DNA of 64,000 nucleotides from Cyathus striatus (GCA_025738555.1 JAOVFP010000005.1:2170001-2234000); one strand, 5' to 3'. Positions 22,964-35,256 are shown, numbered from the stretch's first letter. A program made the numbers and translations. Notes: a model not told the origin generated them from the letters alone.

Positions 22964-23999
22964 ATGAAGTCAGTGCGTCTAATTCCGTTTGAGATTCTGT
23001 GTATCATATTCTCTAACCTCGCTCCCTCACCGCTACATCCAAGTCCACTGGAATCACCGCTGCTCCTATGTCACATTTGTAGATCATGGAGGTTGGCAGT
23101 ACTCAATATGCCACATCTCTGGCGGAAGTTGGCGATCGCAATATCCAACCCCGGCCGGGAAAGGAGCTACAAAAATGCAGAGTCGCTTCTAAAGTTTTGG
23201 ATGGAAAGTGCCCAGAACTCACCTATGACGCTTCGCATCAACTTCAAAGGGATGAACCTCCCATTCGCAAGATCGCTACTCCTCACAGCCATAAGTTTTT
23301 CTCCACGTATCAAAAGGCTCCAGATTCTCTCTTATTCGAATCCACCTCCAGCACTTCCCCAATTGGAGTATCTTTCACTGGGTTGTTACAAGTTAGGTTT
23401 AGTACCAGGGTCACTCACCTCTATGGATGTATTCAAAAATTCTCCCAAGCTCGCACATCTTGAAACATCACGACATGTGGAATTTCTATCTCGCGCGAGA
23501 ACGGTTACGATGTCGTATGAAAACGTAAGACGTATTTTCGTAGAAAATGTGGATATTTTGTATGTTGAAATTCTGCTATCGGAACTTCCCAACCTAGAAA
23601 CTGTGGCTTTTACATTTTCTTGCCATTCCCATGGAAATAATGATGAAGCTTACATGCGGGAAATTTGACTGCTAACCTTGCGGTGCCGTACACCTATGAT
23701 CCTTGAACGCTTTCGCCATTTACGCGTGATCACCCACAGACCGAATGGTTTTGGGAGACGATTTGGGTCATGCGACCGTGGCCTCGCGCGTTGAAGGGAA
23801 CTTTGCAAATGGTGTAGAGAGCCGTCTGGAATCCATCAAATGCATTCTTCCCAGGGATAAGTATGAGAAAGAGCTGAAGGGAATAATTTCGACTGTGTTG
23901 GAGCCGTTTGTAGAGCAGGGGCTAGAGGTTTTGATTACCAGTTACGATTTTGGTGATGAGTTGGTGATTGGTGATTCGAGGGAGGGGATGGGCTCCTGA
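22964..23999 (+). pseudogene. F-box / leucine-rich-type protein, broken in the C-terminal part
   Basis: The first frame (22964-23668, 234 aa) opens with an F-box-like segment, VRLIPFEILCIIFSNLAPSP, followed by LLLCHICRSWRLAVLNMPHL (about residues 34-53) and W54, the usual layout of Agaricomycete F-box proteins. It continues into leucine-rich sequence. A TGA at 23666-23668 stops it. Typical C-terminal text follows in another frame at 23745-23999, with RLESIKCILP and EPFVEQGLEVLITSYDFGDE. No GT..AG intron removes the stop, so I read a nonsense change plus a frameshift, or a truncated but still expressed gene. F-box proteins would link a substrate to the SCF ubiquitin ligase; the substrate is unknown. 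Confidence 0.55.
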
Positions 24000-24578
24000 A
24001 ATTGTGTCTCTGCTATTAGATGAACTTGTACGCACGATGTTTTGTTGTATTAATATACTAGCATGTAGTATGTATTTTATATTTAGACATTGCTGAGAAG
24101 CATTGTAACCTTAGCATCTCCCTGAGCGAGAAAAGAGTCAAAATTTCATCACAGTTATTGCAGTTATGGATCAAAAATAGGTCGAGATTTGGTGAGGCAG
24201 GGCGAGGCGGTGAAATGTTGGATGTATGACGGGAAAAGCCAGGCGCACAGGCGCACAGTGATATCAGTACGTGGCACGCTGATCACGCGTCGTCGTGTCT
24301 CCGCAGCCTGCACAGGACATTCCAGCGAAACAATAATTCCTCCGCCATTTCCAATTTTACATTCTTACATTCTCTCTACGACCACGACGAACAGTCTACT
24401 TGACTGTATCACTGTCTCTGGGTAGCGAACACTAGCGAATACCAACGATACTCGGCTAACCAACGGCATCCACACACCGGCGTGACAACTGCCTCGATTC
24501 ACAATCCCACCCCTCAAAATTCAAAATTCTTCCTTCTTCTAGGTTCTTTGATTCCTGCCAACTCGCATTCATCTTTGA
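24000..24578. other. PMT2 upstream region
   Basis: No coding frame of note. The last 200 bp are pyrimidine-rich with short direct promoter-like stretches before the PMT2 ATG. Confidence 0.35.
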
Positions 24579-27500
24579 ATGAAACCCAGCGCAGTCTCAA
24601 TAGACTTTGGCGCCCCGGACATAGACACAAGCTCAGAGTCTTTCGTTAGCGACTTCGAGGACGTTCCTGCCCCGCCTTCATACCCACCACACGGCGAGAG
24701 AGGAGAGTACTGGTCAGCGCAGCAGCAGCAACAGCAGAGAGAAGAGGAGCTCCCGCTGCCGTTGTTTAATAGTAGCATGCAGGAGGATAAGGCTAGGCGG
24801 AGGGTGCGCGTTGGTGCTGGCGGTGGTGTGCTGGAGGAGAGGGACGATGGCGTGTATGGTGGATTGGAGGTATACGATGGCGAAGGCAAAGACGTGTATT
24901 CTAAAACTCGACCTGCTAAACCCCGCGTGGGGAGCGGGAGACTACCACAACCACATCAACCACCTCCAACCAACCTCGTACGTGTCCCGTCTCTCCCCTT
25001 CCTCCCACACAACTAACCTTTCTACAGAAAGAATTCTTCCTCCAAAACACAGATATCATCACACCAGTCATATACGGCTTACTGGGGTGCTACACGCGCT
25101 TCCATAAAATAGGTCACAGCGACATTGTCGTATGGGACGAAGCTCACTTTGGGAAATTCGGCTCGCACTACCTCAAGCGCGAGTTTTACTTCGATGTTCA
25201 TCCGCCACTTGGCAAGATGCTCGTTGGGCTAGCGGGTCTGCTGGCGGGATATGATGGGCATTTCGAGTTCAAGAGCGGGGAGAAGTATCCTGATCATGTC
25301 CCGTATACTGCTATGCGGGTTCTGTTGGCTTCGTTCGGGGTGGGGATGGTCCCGCTTAGTTGGCTGACCGCGGTTGAGTTGGGGATGAGTACATGGGCTT
25401 GTCATTTGACTGCTCTTATGGTTTTGTTTGGTGAGTTCCCTTTCTCCCTCACTCTCTGTTCTATGTGGATTAGTGACTGATGGATATGTAGATGTCGGCT
25501 GGCTATGCATCTCGCGCTTTATTCTTCTCGACTCTATGTTACTCTTCTTCACGTTCCTTACGGTATTCTGCCTCACTAAATTTCATAATCAACAATATCG
25601 GTATGTTCCTCTTTTCCCCCTGCTCTTCCCAACCACATACTTACCACCCACCTACAGCTCATTCTCCACACAATGGTGGATCTGGCTGGCCGCAACGGGA
25701 ATTTCAATTGGGCTGGTTACCAGGTTCGTTCTTCTCTCCAATTCATTCTGTATACGTTTCTCTTTGTGGGGTGAGATGACGTGGCACTGGCGCTCGTTGA
25801 TCATCCATCGGTAGAGGATGGATGGATGGGATACCGCAGCAGCAGCGGAGGTGGATGACCGTATCAAGTACGGTGCTACTGCTGGTGTTGGAAGCGGTGG
25901 ATATATGCGCAACTTCTCAGGGATGGCTTGATGGCTTTATGTTTGGGTGGTGTTAGATGGCCGTATGCTAAGACGCGTTCGCGTTTGCGCGCTGGGATGA
26001 GTGTATGCGCTGGCGTTTGGGACGGGCGGTTAACCTAATAACGGGCGGTGAACGACGAAGTTAGGGGTTAGCATGGATGTAGTTGGGTGCACATCAGCAC
26101 CCTCGTTCCAGGTTGCAATGCAGCATCTCTCATGGCAGCACTCACTGACATGTTGACGTGATCTACAATCCCCTACTTGTGCTTTACTCCCCTCGCCTTT
26201 CATCTTTCGTTTTCTCTCTTTCTTTTACTAGTATGTGGATTGCTGATGGTTCGTGATGATAGTGTTAAAATGGTTGGCTTGTTCGTCACTGCTCTCGTTG
26301 GTATCTATACGATCGAGGATTTGTGGGATAAGTTTGGGGATTTGAAGATGAGCTATGTGAGTTCTTTCATTCTGTTTACACGGTTGCTGCTATGCAATAC
26401 CGTACCCGGACGATAATTTTCAGCATATACGCTCCTTGACCCTACCCTGTTCTAATGACCAGCACTGACAACCTCAACAGAAAGACCAAGCAAAACACTG
26501 GGGTGCCCGAATTGGTTGTCTTATCGTTCTCCCCATCCTCGTTTTCATGGCTTCGTTCAAAATCCACTTTTTGGTGTTGAACCATTCCGGTCCTGGAGAC
26601 GCCCAGATGAGCTCTTTGTTTCAGGCTAATCTCGTAGGGAACGATTTTGCGAAGAATCCCCTTGGTTCGTCTCTTCTTTCCCTAACACGGAGTTATGACT
26701 GACGGTGTCTAAAGAGGTCGCCTACGGCTCCAAATTGACACTGAAGAACATGGGCTGGGGAGGCGGTCTCCTGCATTCCCACGTTCAAACCTACCCTGTT
26801 GGCTCGAACCAACAACAAGTAACATGCTACCACTACAAGGACAACAACAACGAGTGGCTTGTGCTCCCCCGGTGGGATGAACCTGCGTACGACCCCAACG
26901 CTCCCTTGCGGTACCTCAAACACGGGGACGTCATCCGGCTCAACCACGCCCCTACCACACGTAACCTGCACTCTCACACTGTCTTGGCACCCGTGTCGAA
27001 GCTCAACTACGAAGTGTCGTGTTATGGGAACGCTACCGTTGGTGACAACCACGACTACTGGCAGGTCGAAGTTGTCGATGATATTCGACAAGGCAAGCAT
27101 GTGGATCGCATTCACTCGTTGACTACTCGATTGAGGTTTAAGCATCAATTGCTGGGGTGCTATTTGAGAGCTGCGAATGCGATTTTACCCCAGTGGGGCT
27201 TTAAGCAGGTTGAGGTTAGTTGTGATAAGGAGAACGATCCGAAGGATGCGCATACGTATTGGAATGTGGAGAGTCATTGGAATGAGAGGAGTATGTTCAT
27301 TTTACTTATTTTACATTGGTTTTTGCGTACTGATGCGGCTGGTTATTGTAGTGGACGCTGGAGACACGAAATTCTACCGCTCCCCCTTCCTCCGTGACTT
27401 TTGGCATCTCAACGTGGCAATGATGACATCCAACAACGCGCTCGTTCCCGATCCTGACAAAGAGGACATTCTCGCATCGAAACCGTTCGACTGGCCTCTT

Positions 27501-28223
27501 CTGCACCTCGGCCTGAGGATGTGCGGTTGGGGCGATACGCAGACGAAGTATTATCTCATGGGTACGCCGGTCATTTGGTGGGGAGCACTGTGAGCTTGGG
27601 TGCGGGCCTTGCTGCGCTGTTTGTGTACCTGTTGAGGAGCCAGAGGAAGTATGTCGATATGGACCCTAGTATGTTTTTCTTTTTCTTTTGATTGAGGGAG
27701 ATTGGCTGATAGGAGATGTTTGCATAGGGGAATGGGATCACTTTGTGTATGTTGGCAAGATCGCCTTTTTAGGTTGGGCTTTGCATTTCGGTGAGTCTGG
27801 CGGCTTTGGTTGGGGGCTACTTTGCTGATGCTGTGTATAGTGCCGTTCTTGATTATGGGTCGTGTAACTTATCTGCACCACTACGTATGTCCCTTCAGTC
27901 GTTATGTCTCCCTTGTTCCAACCCTAACCCAACTTGTTATAGCTACCAACACTATACTTCGCAGTGCTTATGCTCGCACATGTCCTCGACCATTTCATTT
28001 TCTCCTCCCGCCGCTTCTCACGGAAGGGCAAGTGGATAGCATTCGGTATCATCTCCGGGTCGATCTTTATTACATTCTGGTGGTTCAAGGGTGTGGCGTT
28101 CGGTATTGATGGCCCAATTGGGGAGCATAAGGGGTTGAAGTGGCGGAAGGTAAGTTTTTTTCTTTATAATGATTTAGGAGAGTGCTGATTTGGTTGTAGA
28201 GCTGGAATATATATAATGATTGA
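24579..28223 (+). CDS. dolichyl-phosphate-mannose protein O-mannosyltransferase, PMT2 subfamily (apparent frameshift)
   Basis: Twelve exons: 24579-24977, 25028-25430, 25492-25600, 25658-25723, 26263-26356, 26481-26664, 26715-27290, 27352-27668, 27728-27790, 27841-27884, 27943-28149, 28200-28223; about 828 aa. It transfers mannose from dolichyl phosphate to Ser/Thr of secretory proteins in the ER membrane. A cytosolic acidic/Gln-rich N-terminus precedes the catalytic loop motif VVWDEAHFGKFGSHYL and VHPPLGKMLVGLAG. The MIR region follows with LLHSHVQTYPVGSNQQQVTC and RNLHSH. The C-terminal membrane domain has NNALVPDPDK, GLRMCGWGD and IMGRVTYLHHY. These agree best with yeast Pmt2. In exon 8 the frame meets TGA at 27591-27593 although coding continues one frame over (LGAGLAALFVYLLRSQRKYV); the summed exon length is 2 modulo 3, so one base is missing or two are extra. 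Intron 4 is 539 nt against 48-124 nt elsewhere. Confidence 0.85.
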
Positions 28224-29558
28224 GGTGGGGCGGGTAAAATCGTACATTTCTAGCGCTGGATTCATGTGTAAAGGTTGCGTTCTAAATGTTCAGTTAATTT
28301 ATGGTTATGCATTTCCCAGGATTATTCTGATTGAACGAAAAGCTGCCACTGTCGTGATAGATGGCTGAAGAGGGCTTTCGCTGTGGCTGATGTTTCGTTC
28401 AAAGGTCTCATCGGCTGTTTTGGTCCTCCGCATAGCTAGCTGCCAGTTGCACTGAGAGTACGGGGTAGAGCGGATTCAGTGCTTGAGCTACCTGCTTGGT
28501 GTTCTCCCATTCTGCTTCTGCCGAAAGTTAGACCGAGAGCACGAGGTGAAGCGGCGTCACTCCGCGAGCTTCCTGTCTGATGTTCTCTCTGTGACTATAC
28601 GCTGTACTAACACAGGTATCTGCTTAAAGATATCTCTCTGAGCTGTGTTTTTTTGATCGGTTGTATTGTTCCTGCGCGCGGCGTGCTGCCTGTTGGATTG
28701 GGAGCACTGAGTGTGGCCACTTCATTGCTGGAGGTTGCCTGATGTTCCCTTTGTTTCTGTGATGGTACAGATATATCTGCTGACGTAGTTTTTTTAATTG
28801 CGATAAGATCTGTTCGCCTCCAAGGTCTACATATCCGGATGATGATCAGGATTGTCTTATGACTAGGAAATGCTCCGAGCTCGTAATACCCCTTTTATAA
28901 TCACATATACTCATTCGTTCACTTAAGTTCCTTGGAGCCCTTGGTCTAGGATCGGACTCAGTTTGACTTTGCCTGAGCCCTTCAGCATGCGAGAGTCAAA
29001 TAAATCCAGATAATGATTGAAGATCTACATAATCTTTCCCCTTGAGAAACATGCTGTATTCTACTAGGTCGTCTCCATGTCCGATGGATTCTGGCGTTGA
29101 CTCGGCATTCCAGTGGTTACTTCGCTTCATGCAGGCGTGCGCCCCCGACGTACCGCCTACTTCCGCCTTCAGGGCCCAGCATTTCCCGGCCACTCGGCCC
29201 GCCCACTTGTGGTACATCGTTATCAAGTACTTATCAAAGAATGTTATCAAGCTTTATGTACATCCTAATACAACTTCACTCATCAAGAGGAGGTATTCCG
29301 AACATCTCGCGTTACTCCACAATTAGTGGGTGTTCATGTAGACCATAAATACATAAGTACTGAGCGCTGAGCGCTCCCGACTTCTCCGCCTCTCACATCT
29401 TTGTCATCTTAAAACATACCCGGCCATTTTTTTGTATAACCGGAGACGTAAGTATGTTAGAAATTCCGTGGTGATAAGCAGAAATACAGTTCGTATTTTA
29501 AATGTAGCATTTAGCCTGCTAGCATACTGCGGACTATGTAGTAGTAGTATGCACAGGT
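28224..29558. other. intergenic region with three diverged repeats
   Basis: Around 28,445, 28,530 and 28,705 start three diverged copies of a unit beginning GCACTGAG / GACCGAGAGCACG and running into TTCCTGTCTGATGTTCTC-type sequence. A minus-strand frame at 28,996-29,250 (84 codons, ending KGKDYVDLQSLSGFI) has plausible composition but no recognisable domain and no upstream exon I could join. No gene is claimed. Confidence 0.35.
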
Positions 29559-31593
29559 CTAGAATTTGCCTAAGAGACGTTTCACGGCGAGCTGCCGCGC
29601 GACACACATTAGTGCTACGGCGACCATTACAGCAGTCCCTGTGAGAAGAATTGGTTTTAGAAAACGCAACACACGGTTTTATCGTGTCTTCATACCGGCA
29701 TAGTATCCTACTGCGTGGAATCCACCAGTTGCAGAGTTGATCGCTCCGGAGATTGGAGTGCCCACAAGACCTCCTACACCAATGAGCGTCCGGAACATTC
29801 CTGTTCGGCGACCGACATCTCCCATACCCCCCATTTCTACTAGTGGGTTAGTCAATAAGGCCACGTAGGAGCCGCAGGAAAAGCTGTTGCATTGTCATTA
29901 ATCAGGAGTATATGATTCCTGCACAATTCCGAAACATACCCATATATGATAGTGACAACTATAAGCGATGCTTCTGCATGCATAAACGGCCAAATGTATG
30001 TCAAGACCCCTGCGACTGCTGTAAAAGGTATCATGACATTTAGAGAACCTGTGGTAGCTCCTTCAGTATACTGTCGCACCGGTAGACCTCAAAAATCTTT
30101 TCGACCCATACCGATTTTATCAGCAATCAGCCCTGAACAGTATCTCCCAAAGAATGAACTCGCATTTGCGATTACTACAAAATAAAACGAAAAGTCCTGC
30201 GATACACCTGCTGATAAAGCGCTGACATCTATGTAAGCCAGAACTTTTTGTATGAAGGAAATTATTTTTGATATTCCTTATTGGGTCGATAATAAGTCGC
30301 ACCTGTGTACAATCCGAGAAAATTCACAAAACCTGATATGCAATATATCGTATATGGCGCAAATTTGAATGCTTGAAGATTGAATAACCCTCCAGAGACA
30401 TTTTTCGGTGGCAATCGTCTCTTTAGTGTCTTTAAATTATTATTAATTAATTCTTATGGTTCAAAGGACAGTTTCGTAAAGTTTCTCACCAAGTTTGATA
30501 TACCAACAGTAAGGATGAAAATAAAACCGATGATTCTCATGGTCCATGGAAACCTGCAGCAAAAAGTATTTAGCTGGAGCAAAATTCCTTTATGGAAATA
30601 TATACCCGACTAGGCCTAGCAGATGCTTAATCATAATAGGAAGGACAGTTCCACCTATTGAAGATCCCATGGCCACATAAGACATCGCTAGTCCTCTTCG
30701 TTTCTTGAACCAATGGGCTATAATGGCTGCTGTGGGTCCAAATAGTCCACCACACGCGATCTGTTCACTCAGAAATTGCTGATCACCGTAATGCGTATGG
30801 AAATTCAGCAGACTTACACCTGTGGCTAACCCTTGACATAGCAGAAACTGCCAGTACACAGTACATTCCGCAACCAGAAACGTCGCAACTACAAGAAGTA
30901 TACTGGAGGCTATGTAAACCGAGCGGAAATAACCAAGGTCAAATAATCGCCCAACCACAAGTGCTGGTAAAAAGAGGGAGGCAAACTAAAGATAACTTCG
31001 TCAGCTAATAGTATCTCAACATCCTATGGCTACGTCTTACTTGTATAGATCCTATCCATGCGCTTAAAAGTCTCAATGTTAAATTAATTGCATAAATAAG
31101 AAAAATATACGTACATAGAAGAAGGGGAAGAATCTTTTAGTATGGTTTCTTGATAATAACGTTGAAATGCCTATATACATTGTTAGGTCTATAGGAGGAA
31201 GCCTGCAGAAGGGAATGAATACGTACTCCCCAGGAATTCGAGTATCCCAACCTGAGACAAAGTAGCGTGGGTAATCTCGGCCCAAAGTGGAAGTAGATAC
31301 TCACGTCGAAAATGTATTAAACATCGTCTGAAAGAAGTAATCTGTCAAAGGTCTCGAAGGACTATCAGACTCTACCCACTTACTCCGAATACAACTAACC
31401 AAGCTCTAAGGCCACCATCCGGGGGGTCTTCAGGAATATCCGACCCTAGCTGATCGCGTGGCTTCTCTACGGTGGTTACATTCGCCGATACAACAGGAAT
31501 TGTATCTTCGCTGGTTGCTCTTGACATTGAAGTCGATCCCGGAGACATCAAAGTACGAAAGGGGAGGAGGGGGGTTTCGTACGACGCACCCAA
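29559..31593 (-). CDS. MFS monocarboxylate-transporter-like protein (MCT/MCH type), copy 1
   Basis: Thirteen exons, minus strand: 31593-31384, 31327-31305, 31251-31227, 31170-31115, 31062-31041, 30985-30818, 30760-30606, 30553-30490, 30429-30303, 30243-30112, 30060-29940, 29883-29696, 29638-29559; all joins keep frame and give 456 aa. After a hydrophilic N-terminus of about 60 residues comes the family signature DGGLRAWLVVFG. Twelve-helix MFS features follow: SSPSSIAWIGSIQ, LVVGRLFDLGYFRSVYIASS, HWFKKRRGLAMSYVAMGSSI, FFGRYCSGLIADKIG in the second half, then GDVGRRTGMFRTLIGVGGLV. Yeast Mch and animal MCT relatives move monocarboxylates or related metabolites across membranes; the substrate here is unknown. 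It lies head-to-tail with a paralogue 0.3 kb upstream on the same strand. Confidence 0.9.
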
Positions 31594-31825
31594 ACGTAGC
31601 GCTTCTTATAAATCAATGCACATGTTTAGTTGACTATTTATGTTTTCTGTGTGTTCAATATTAGAATGATACGGCCGGCCGAGAATTTATTTAATCTAGG
31701 CTTGCTTGGACGACTCTGTAAGGATAATGCTTGGAAGCTCTACAATATGATCGCATTATTCCACTACATTGATTAAAGTATAGTATAAGTACATAGACTA
31801 GCCATTCATACACCTCAGATAGGAC
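31594..31825. promoter_or_regulatory. short promoter region of transporter copy 1
   Basis: Only about 300 bp separate the 3' end of the upstream paralogue from this start. No distinct box stands out. Confidence 0.25.
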
Positions 31826-31947
31826 TGAATTGGATCGCGTTGCATATGGTACACAGTTAGAATATAGTTCTCACCCCGATGCAGAAAATAGCCATTTTTA
31901 GAAGGTGTTAACATCGGGGTGTACCATATGTACCGTGATCCAATTCA
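31826..31947. mobile_element. 122-bp hairpin MITE overlapping the last exon of transporter copy 2
   Basis: The arms 31826-31853 and 31920-31947 are inverted repeats: TGAATTGGATCGCGTTGCAT against TGAATTGGATCACGGTACAT, then ATGGTACAC in both (3 mismatches in 28). An inner inverted pair CACCCCGATG / CATCGGGGTG extends the fold. The flanking duplication is unclear. Confidence 0.7.
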
Positions 31948-33933
31948 CTATTGTCTGCGGTGATAATATTAATATTACGCTATGGCGAACCATTATAATC
32001 CGAATAAGCGTTTGAATTAACACTCCTGTGATGATCATACAACCTAGATTGAGAAAAAGAATCAGCCCCCTCTCCAAATTGCATAACGATCAACACATGT
32101 CTTTACCTGCATACCACCCAACTGCATGAAAACCTCCGTGAGTTGAGCTAATGACGCCGGAGAGTGGAGGGCCTGCGAGTGCGCCCAGAGATATAATACT
32201 GAAGTACATTCCTGTTCGACGTCCCAAGTCTTCTGACCCTCCAAATTCGGCTAACGGGTGTGTAAGTTGGCTGGCGTACCCCCCAGAGAAAAATCTATAA
32301 AGAAAATCCAGATCAATGAGGTATTTGAAAAATGGTATTTAATAACGATACCCATAAACTATCGCCGCAGCAGTCAGTGATGGTAAGCTACCACAGTAAG
32401 GCCATATACATGTAAATATCGCCGTCAAGATGTTGAATGTAATAATAATGTTTAATGACCCTAAATGGTGGCATATGTATGGTTCCTCTACGAGAAAGGA
32501 ATTACTTACCCACTCGATCTGCAAGCATACCAGCAGCGTATCGACCAAATAGCGATCCTGAGTTAGATATAGCCACAAGATAGAATGAAAATTCTTCAGT
32601 GAGTCCTATCTTTATGGCTGTAACACCAATGTACATTTGAACTGCAAAATAATTGGTATTATATCAATCCACTTTAAGAAATGATTACCTGTATAAAACC
32701 CAAGATACGTTACAGCTCCAGATATGCAATACAAAGCATATAGAAGATTTTCAAATCCTGAGAAATTAAACAAGCCTCCTGCGACGTTTTTACTAGGAGG
32801 TAATCTTCGTTTCAAAACCTAGCCGTAAAAGAGTAAGCATCCAATAATATAATATATATCACAAGCTACTGACTAAGTTGGCAATAGCGAGAAGGACTGT
32901 CAAGATAAATCCGATGATTCTAATCGTCCATTTGAACCTACGGAATTGTAATAAAAGGAAGTCAGGGCAAAAGTAATCAAAACTACACACCCTACAAGTG
33001 AAAGAAGTTTCTTCGCTGCAATTGGGATAACAGTACCACCAGCAGATGAACCGATGGCAACGAATCCCAGCGCCAACCCGCGCCTCTCAAGAAACCAATG
33101 TGAAACCACAGTGGGAATCGTGGCCACGACGCCACTGCTAGCCAGCTAACATCGATAAGTTAGAATGATCAATGATTGAGAATTTGGCACAGGATTTACA
33201 CCAATTGCAAAACCCTGACAAAGAAGAAAATGCCAGTATTTATTGCACTCCGCGACCAAGAATGTGGATAACACCAGAATAGTGCTTGAAGTTAAAAGTA
33301 CCATGCGGAAATATCCCAAATCAAAAAGCCGACCAAAAACGAGGGCCGGAAAAAGTATCAGCGAATACTACTTCGAGTCAGTCCGATGCTGGCCGTGCAT
33401 TAAAAATAGCCTTACTTGAAACGAGCCGATCCATGCTCTAGGACAGAAAACAGATCAATACATGTCATGATGCCGGTAAGCTTGAAATGGCGGCTTACAT
33501 ATTGGATGGAGCTGACTCCTTGAGAAGAGTTCTTTGATAATAGTCTTGGAATATCTTAACTCTTGTTAGAAATGCGTTGAGCATGCAGCTGATGATAATT
33601 AGCCTACACCCCATGAATTTACGAAGCCAAACCTAAGATATTCAGCATGGTGGCATGGCATCTATAAGGTAAGTAAATTGTAACTTACGTCGCGAAACAT
33701 GAGCACATGGCCTAGAATTTTAAAAGCTCTCAGCTGATAAAATTTCCTAGGTTAAAGATACACACCCCGGTGACAACAGTCCATGCTTTCAGACCACCGT
33801 CAGGATACTTGGTATCGACAGATTCTTGTATACTAAATAGCTCGGTGTTCGCCTCTATCTCGAACTTGTCCTGAGTATTGGTGTGTGGATTGACAAAAAT
33901 TGTAGGCTTTTCTTCAAGTAATTCATGTTCCAT
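31898..33933 (-). CDS. MFS monocarboxylate-transporter-like protein (MCT/MCH type), copy 2
   Basis: Thirteen exons, minus strand: 33933-33766, 33711-33689, 33632-33608, 33554-33499, 33437-33416, 33367-33200, 33145-32991, 32937-32874, 32818-32689, 32641-32510, 32460-32352, 32294-32107, 32043-31898; 461 aa. Ten of the thirteen exon lengths equal those of copy 1 (23, 25, 56, 22, 168, 155, 64, 132 and 188 internally, apart from 130/127 and 109/121), so this is a tandem duplication with intron conservation. Motifs: DGGLKAWTVVTG, VFGRLFDLGYFRMV, HWFLERRGLALGFVAIGSSA, LFGRYAAGMLADRVG and EDLGRRTGMYFSIISLGALA. Two internal acceptors end in AAG rather than YAG. The start at 33933 (MEHELLEEK) is chosen because the frame further upstream looks like leader. 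The last about 17 codons and the stop lie in a hairpin element. Confidence 0.85.
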
Positions 33934-35159
33934 ATTGTCCGGGGGAAAGAAGCGAATGTAAAGAAGGCTTGTCAAGACATTTAAATAATGCTGTCTTGAC
34001 ATGCCAGCGTGACACAGGATTCGAGCTCTACCCTTCATCACAATACATCGACTGAGTAGACTTCCGCACGCCAATTAAAGATGTTTGAAACATCTTGCCA
34101 ACTGTTATTAATACAAATGAGATTCCCCATGTGAATGGGCTCATTATAAGTAACCGGACTGCAGATCTAATGGGAAAAATCTAAGATGAGAAATTGAGTT
34201 ACAAAAGACTTCAATAGTGTCGGCTTATTTACCAAAATTATTCCCGTAAAGCCATCTTTGAGCGGGGTCCTGCTGTAAAAAAGCTGCGAGAGGGGTCTTG
34301 AACTAGATCCATTCTGGCATGTCCGAGTAGGTACCGCTCTGACTCAGCTCTGGCGTGTTCCGTGTCTATTTTGTAGGATCAACGACCCATGCCAGTGAGG
34401 ACGTCCACCGTTTAAAAAATATGAATTACACACTGGTAATGGGAAGTTTTTCACAGTCCACTATCGAAGGTGAAACAGTTTAATATTACCAACCGTTAAT
34501 TTGTTCGTCCTCGCAGAGTCTATGAAATCGAAATGAATTCCTGAAAGATATATACTTAACCTCCACACAGCAGTACCTCATCAAATATATAGCCAAAAGT
34601 GGTCCTTCAGGAAAGTGCCTGCTACCATGCTGCGCAAAAGTCATCTGTACGTCGAAGCTCGCTGAAGTGACATGCAATGTTTGTCCAATGTCGTACTAGT
34701 AATCTAACAAAAATCATCAGATACCAAAGTTGCATATCAATGATGAAATTGCCTCTAATACTAACGTAAGCGCGGAAACATTGAAGCATTCAAAAAGCTT
34801 TTTCATCGAACTTTCCTTGAACGAGCGATACCGATCGTAAGCACTAGCCATGGGGGGCAACAATGCAATCATATATCAGAGGTGGAGACGCGGTTACTCA
34901 TACCTTACGTAAGCAATGCATAGGTAGGCACATTCATGACTCATCAAATATTTTAGAAGTCCGCAGCAGCAGCATCAATGACAACGACTATCAACCATCA
35001 AATTCGGATCAAATCATTATATCCACGCTTGGCGGCCTTCGAAAACGCCGTCCAGGCCGAACTTGACTTGTTCACCACTTCTTGCTCTCAGCGCTAGCTT
35101 CATCCTCCTCGCCCGTTCTCTTCTCTCTTCTTCCATCTCTATCTACTCTTTCTATGTAA
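33934..35159. other. intergenic region
   Basis: No gene is seen. From about 35,040 to 35,159 the sequence is CT-rich and ends at the ATG of an ankyrin-type first exon, so it is probably that gene's promoter. Confidence 0.35.
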
Positions 35160-35256
35160 ATGGTATCTCCTCTCTGGAAGGCATGCTCCGAGGGCGACCT
35201 CCAAGAAGTCAACGACCTGCTCAACGATGTCTCCACGCTTGACATCGAGCTAACAG
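35160..35256 (+). pseudogene. orphan first exon of an ankyrin-repeat gene
   Basis: The exon begins ATG and encodes MVSPLWKACSEGDLQEVNDL followed by LNDVSTLDIELT, the start of the first ankyrin helix-turn-helix typical of short Agaricomycete ankyrin proteins. A donor-like GTGCCC follows at 35257 and a branch-like CTAAC near 35,282. No second exon with further ankyrin repeats appears; unrelated AT-rich sequence starts near 35,335. I read it as a 5' stub left by a deletion or rearrangement. Confidence 0.55.

Noticed and set aside
28996..29250. 84-codon minus-strand frame
   Set aside because: Plausible composition but no partner exon, domain or repeat relationship.
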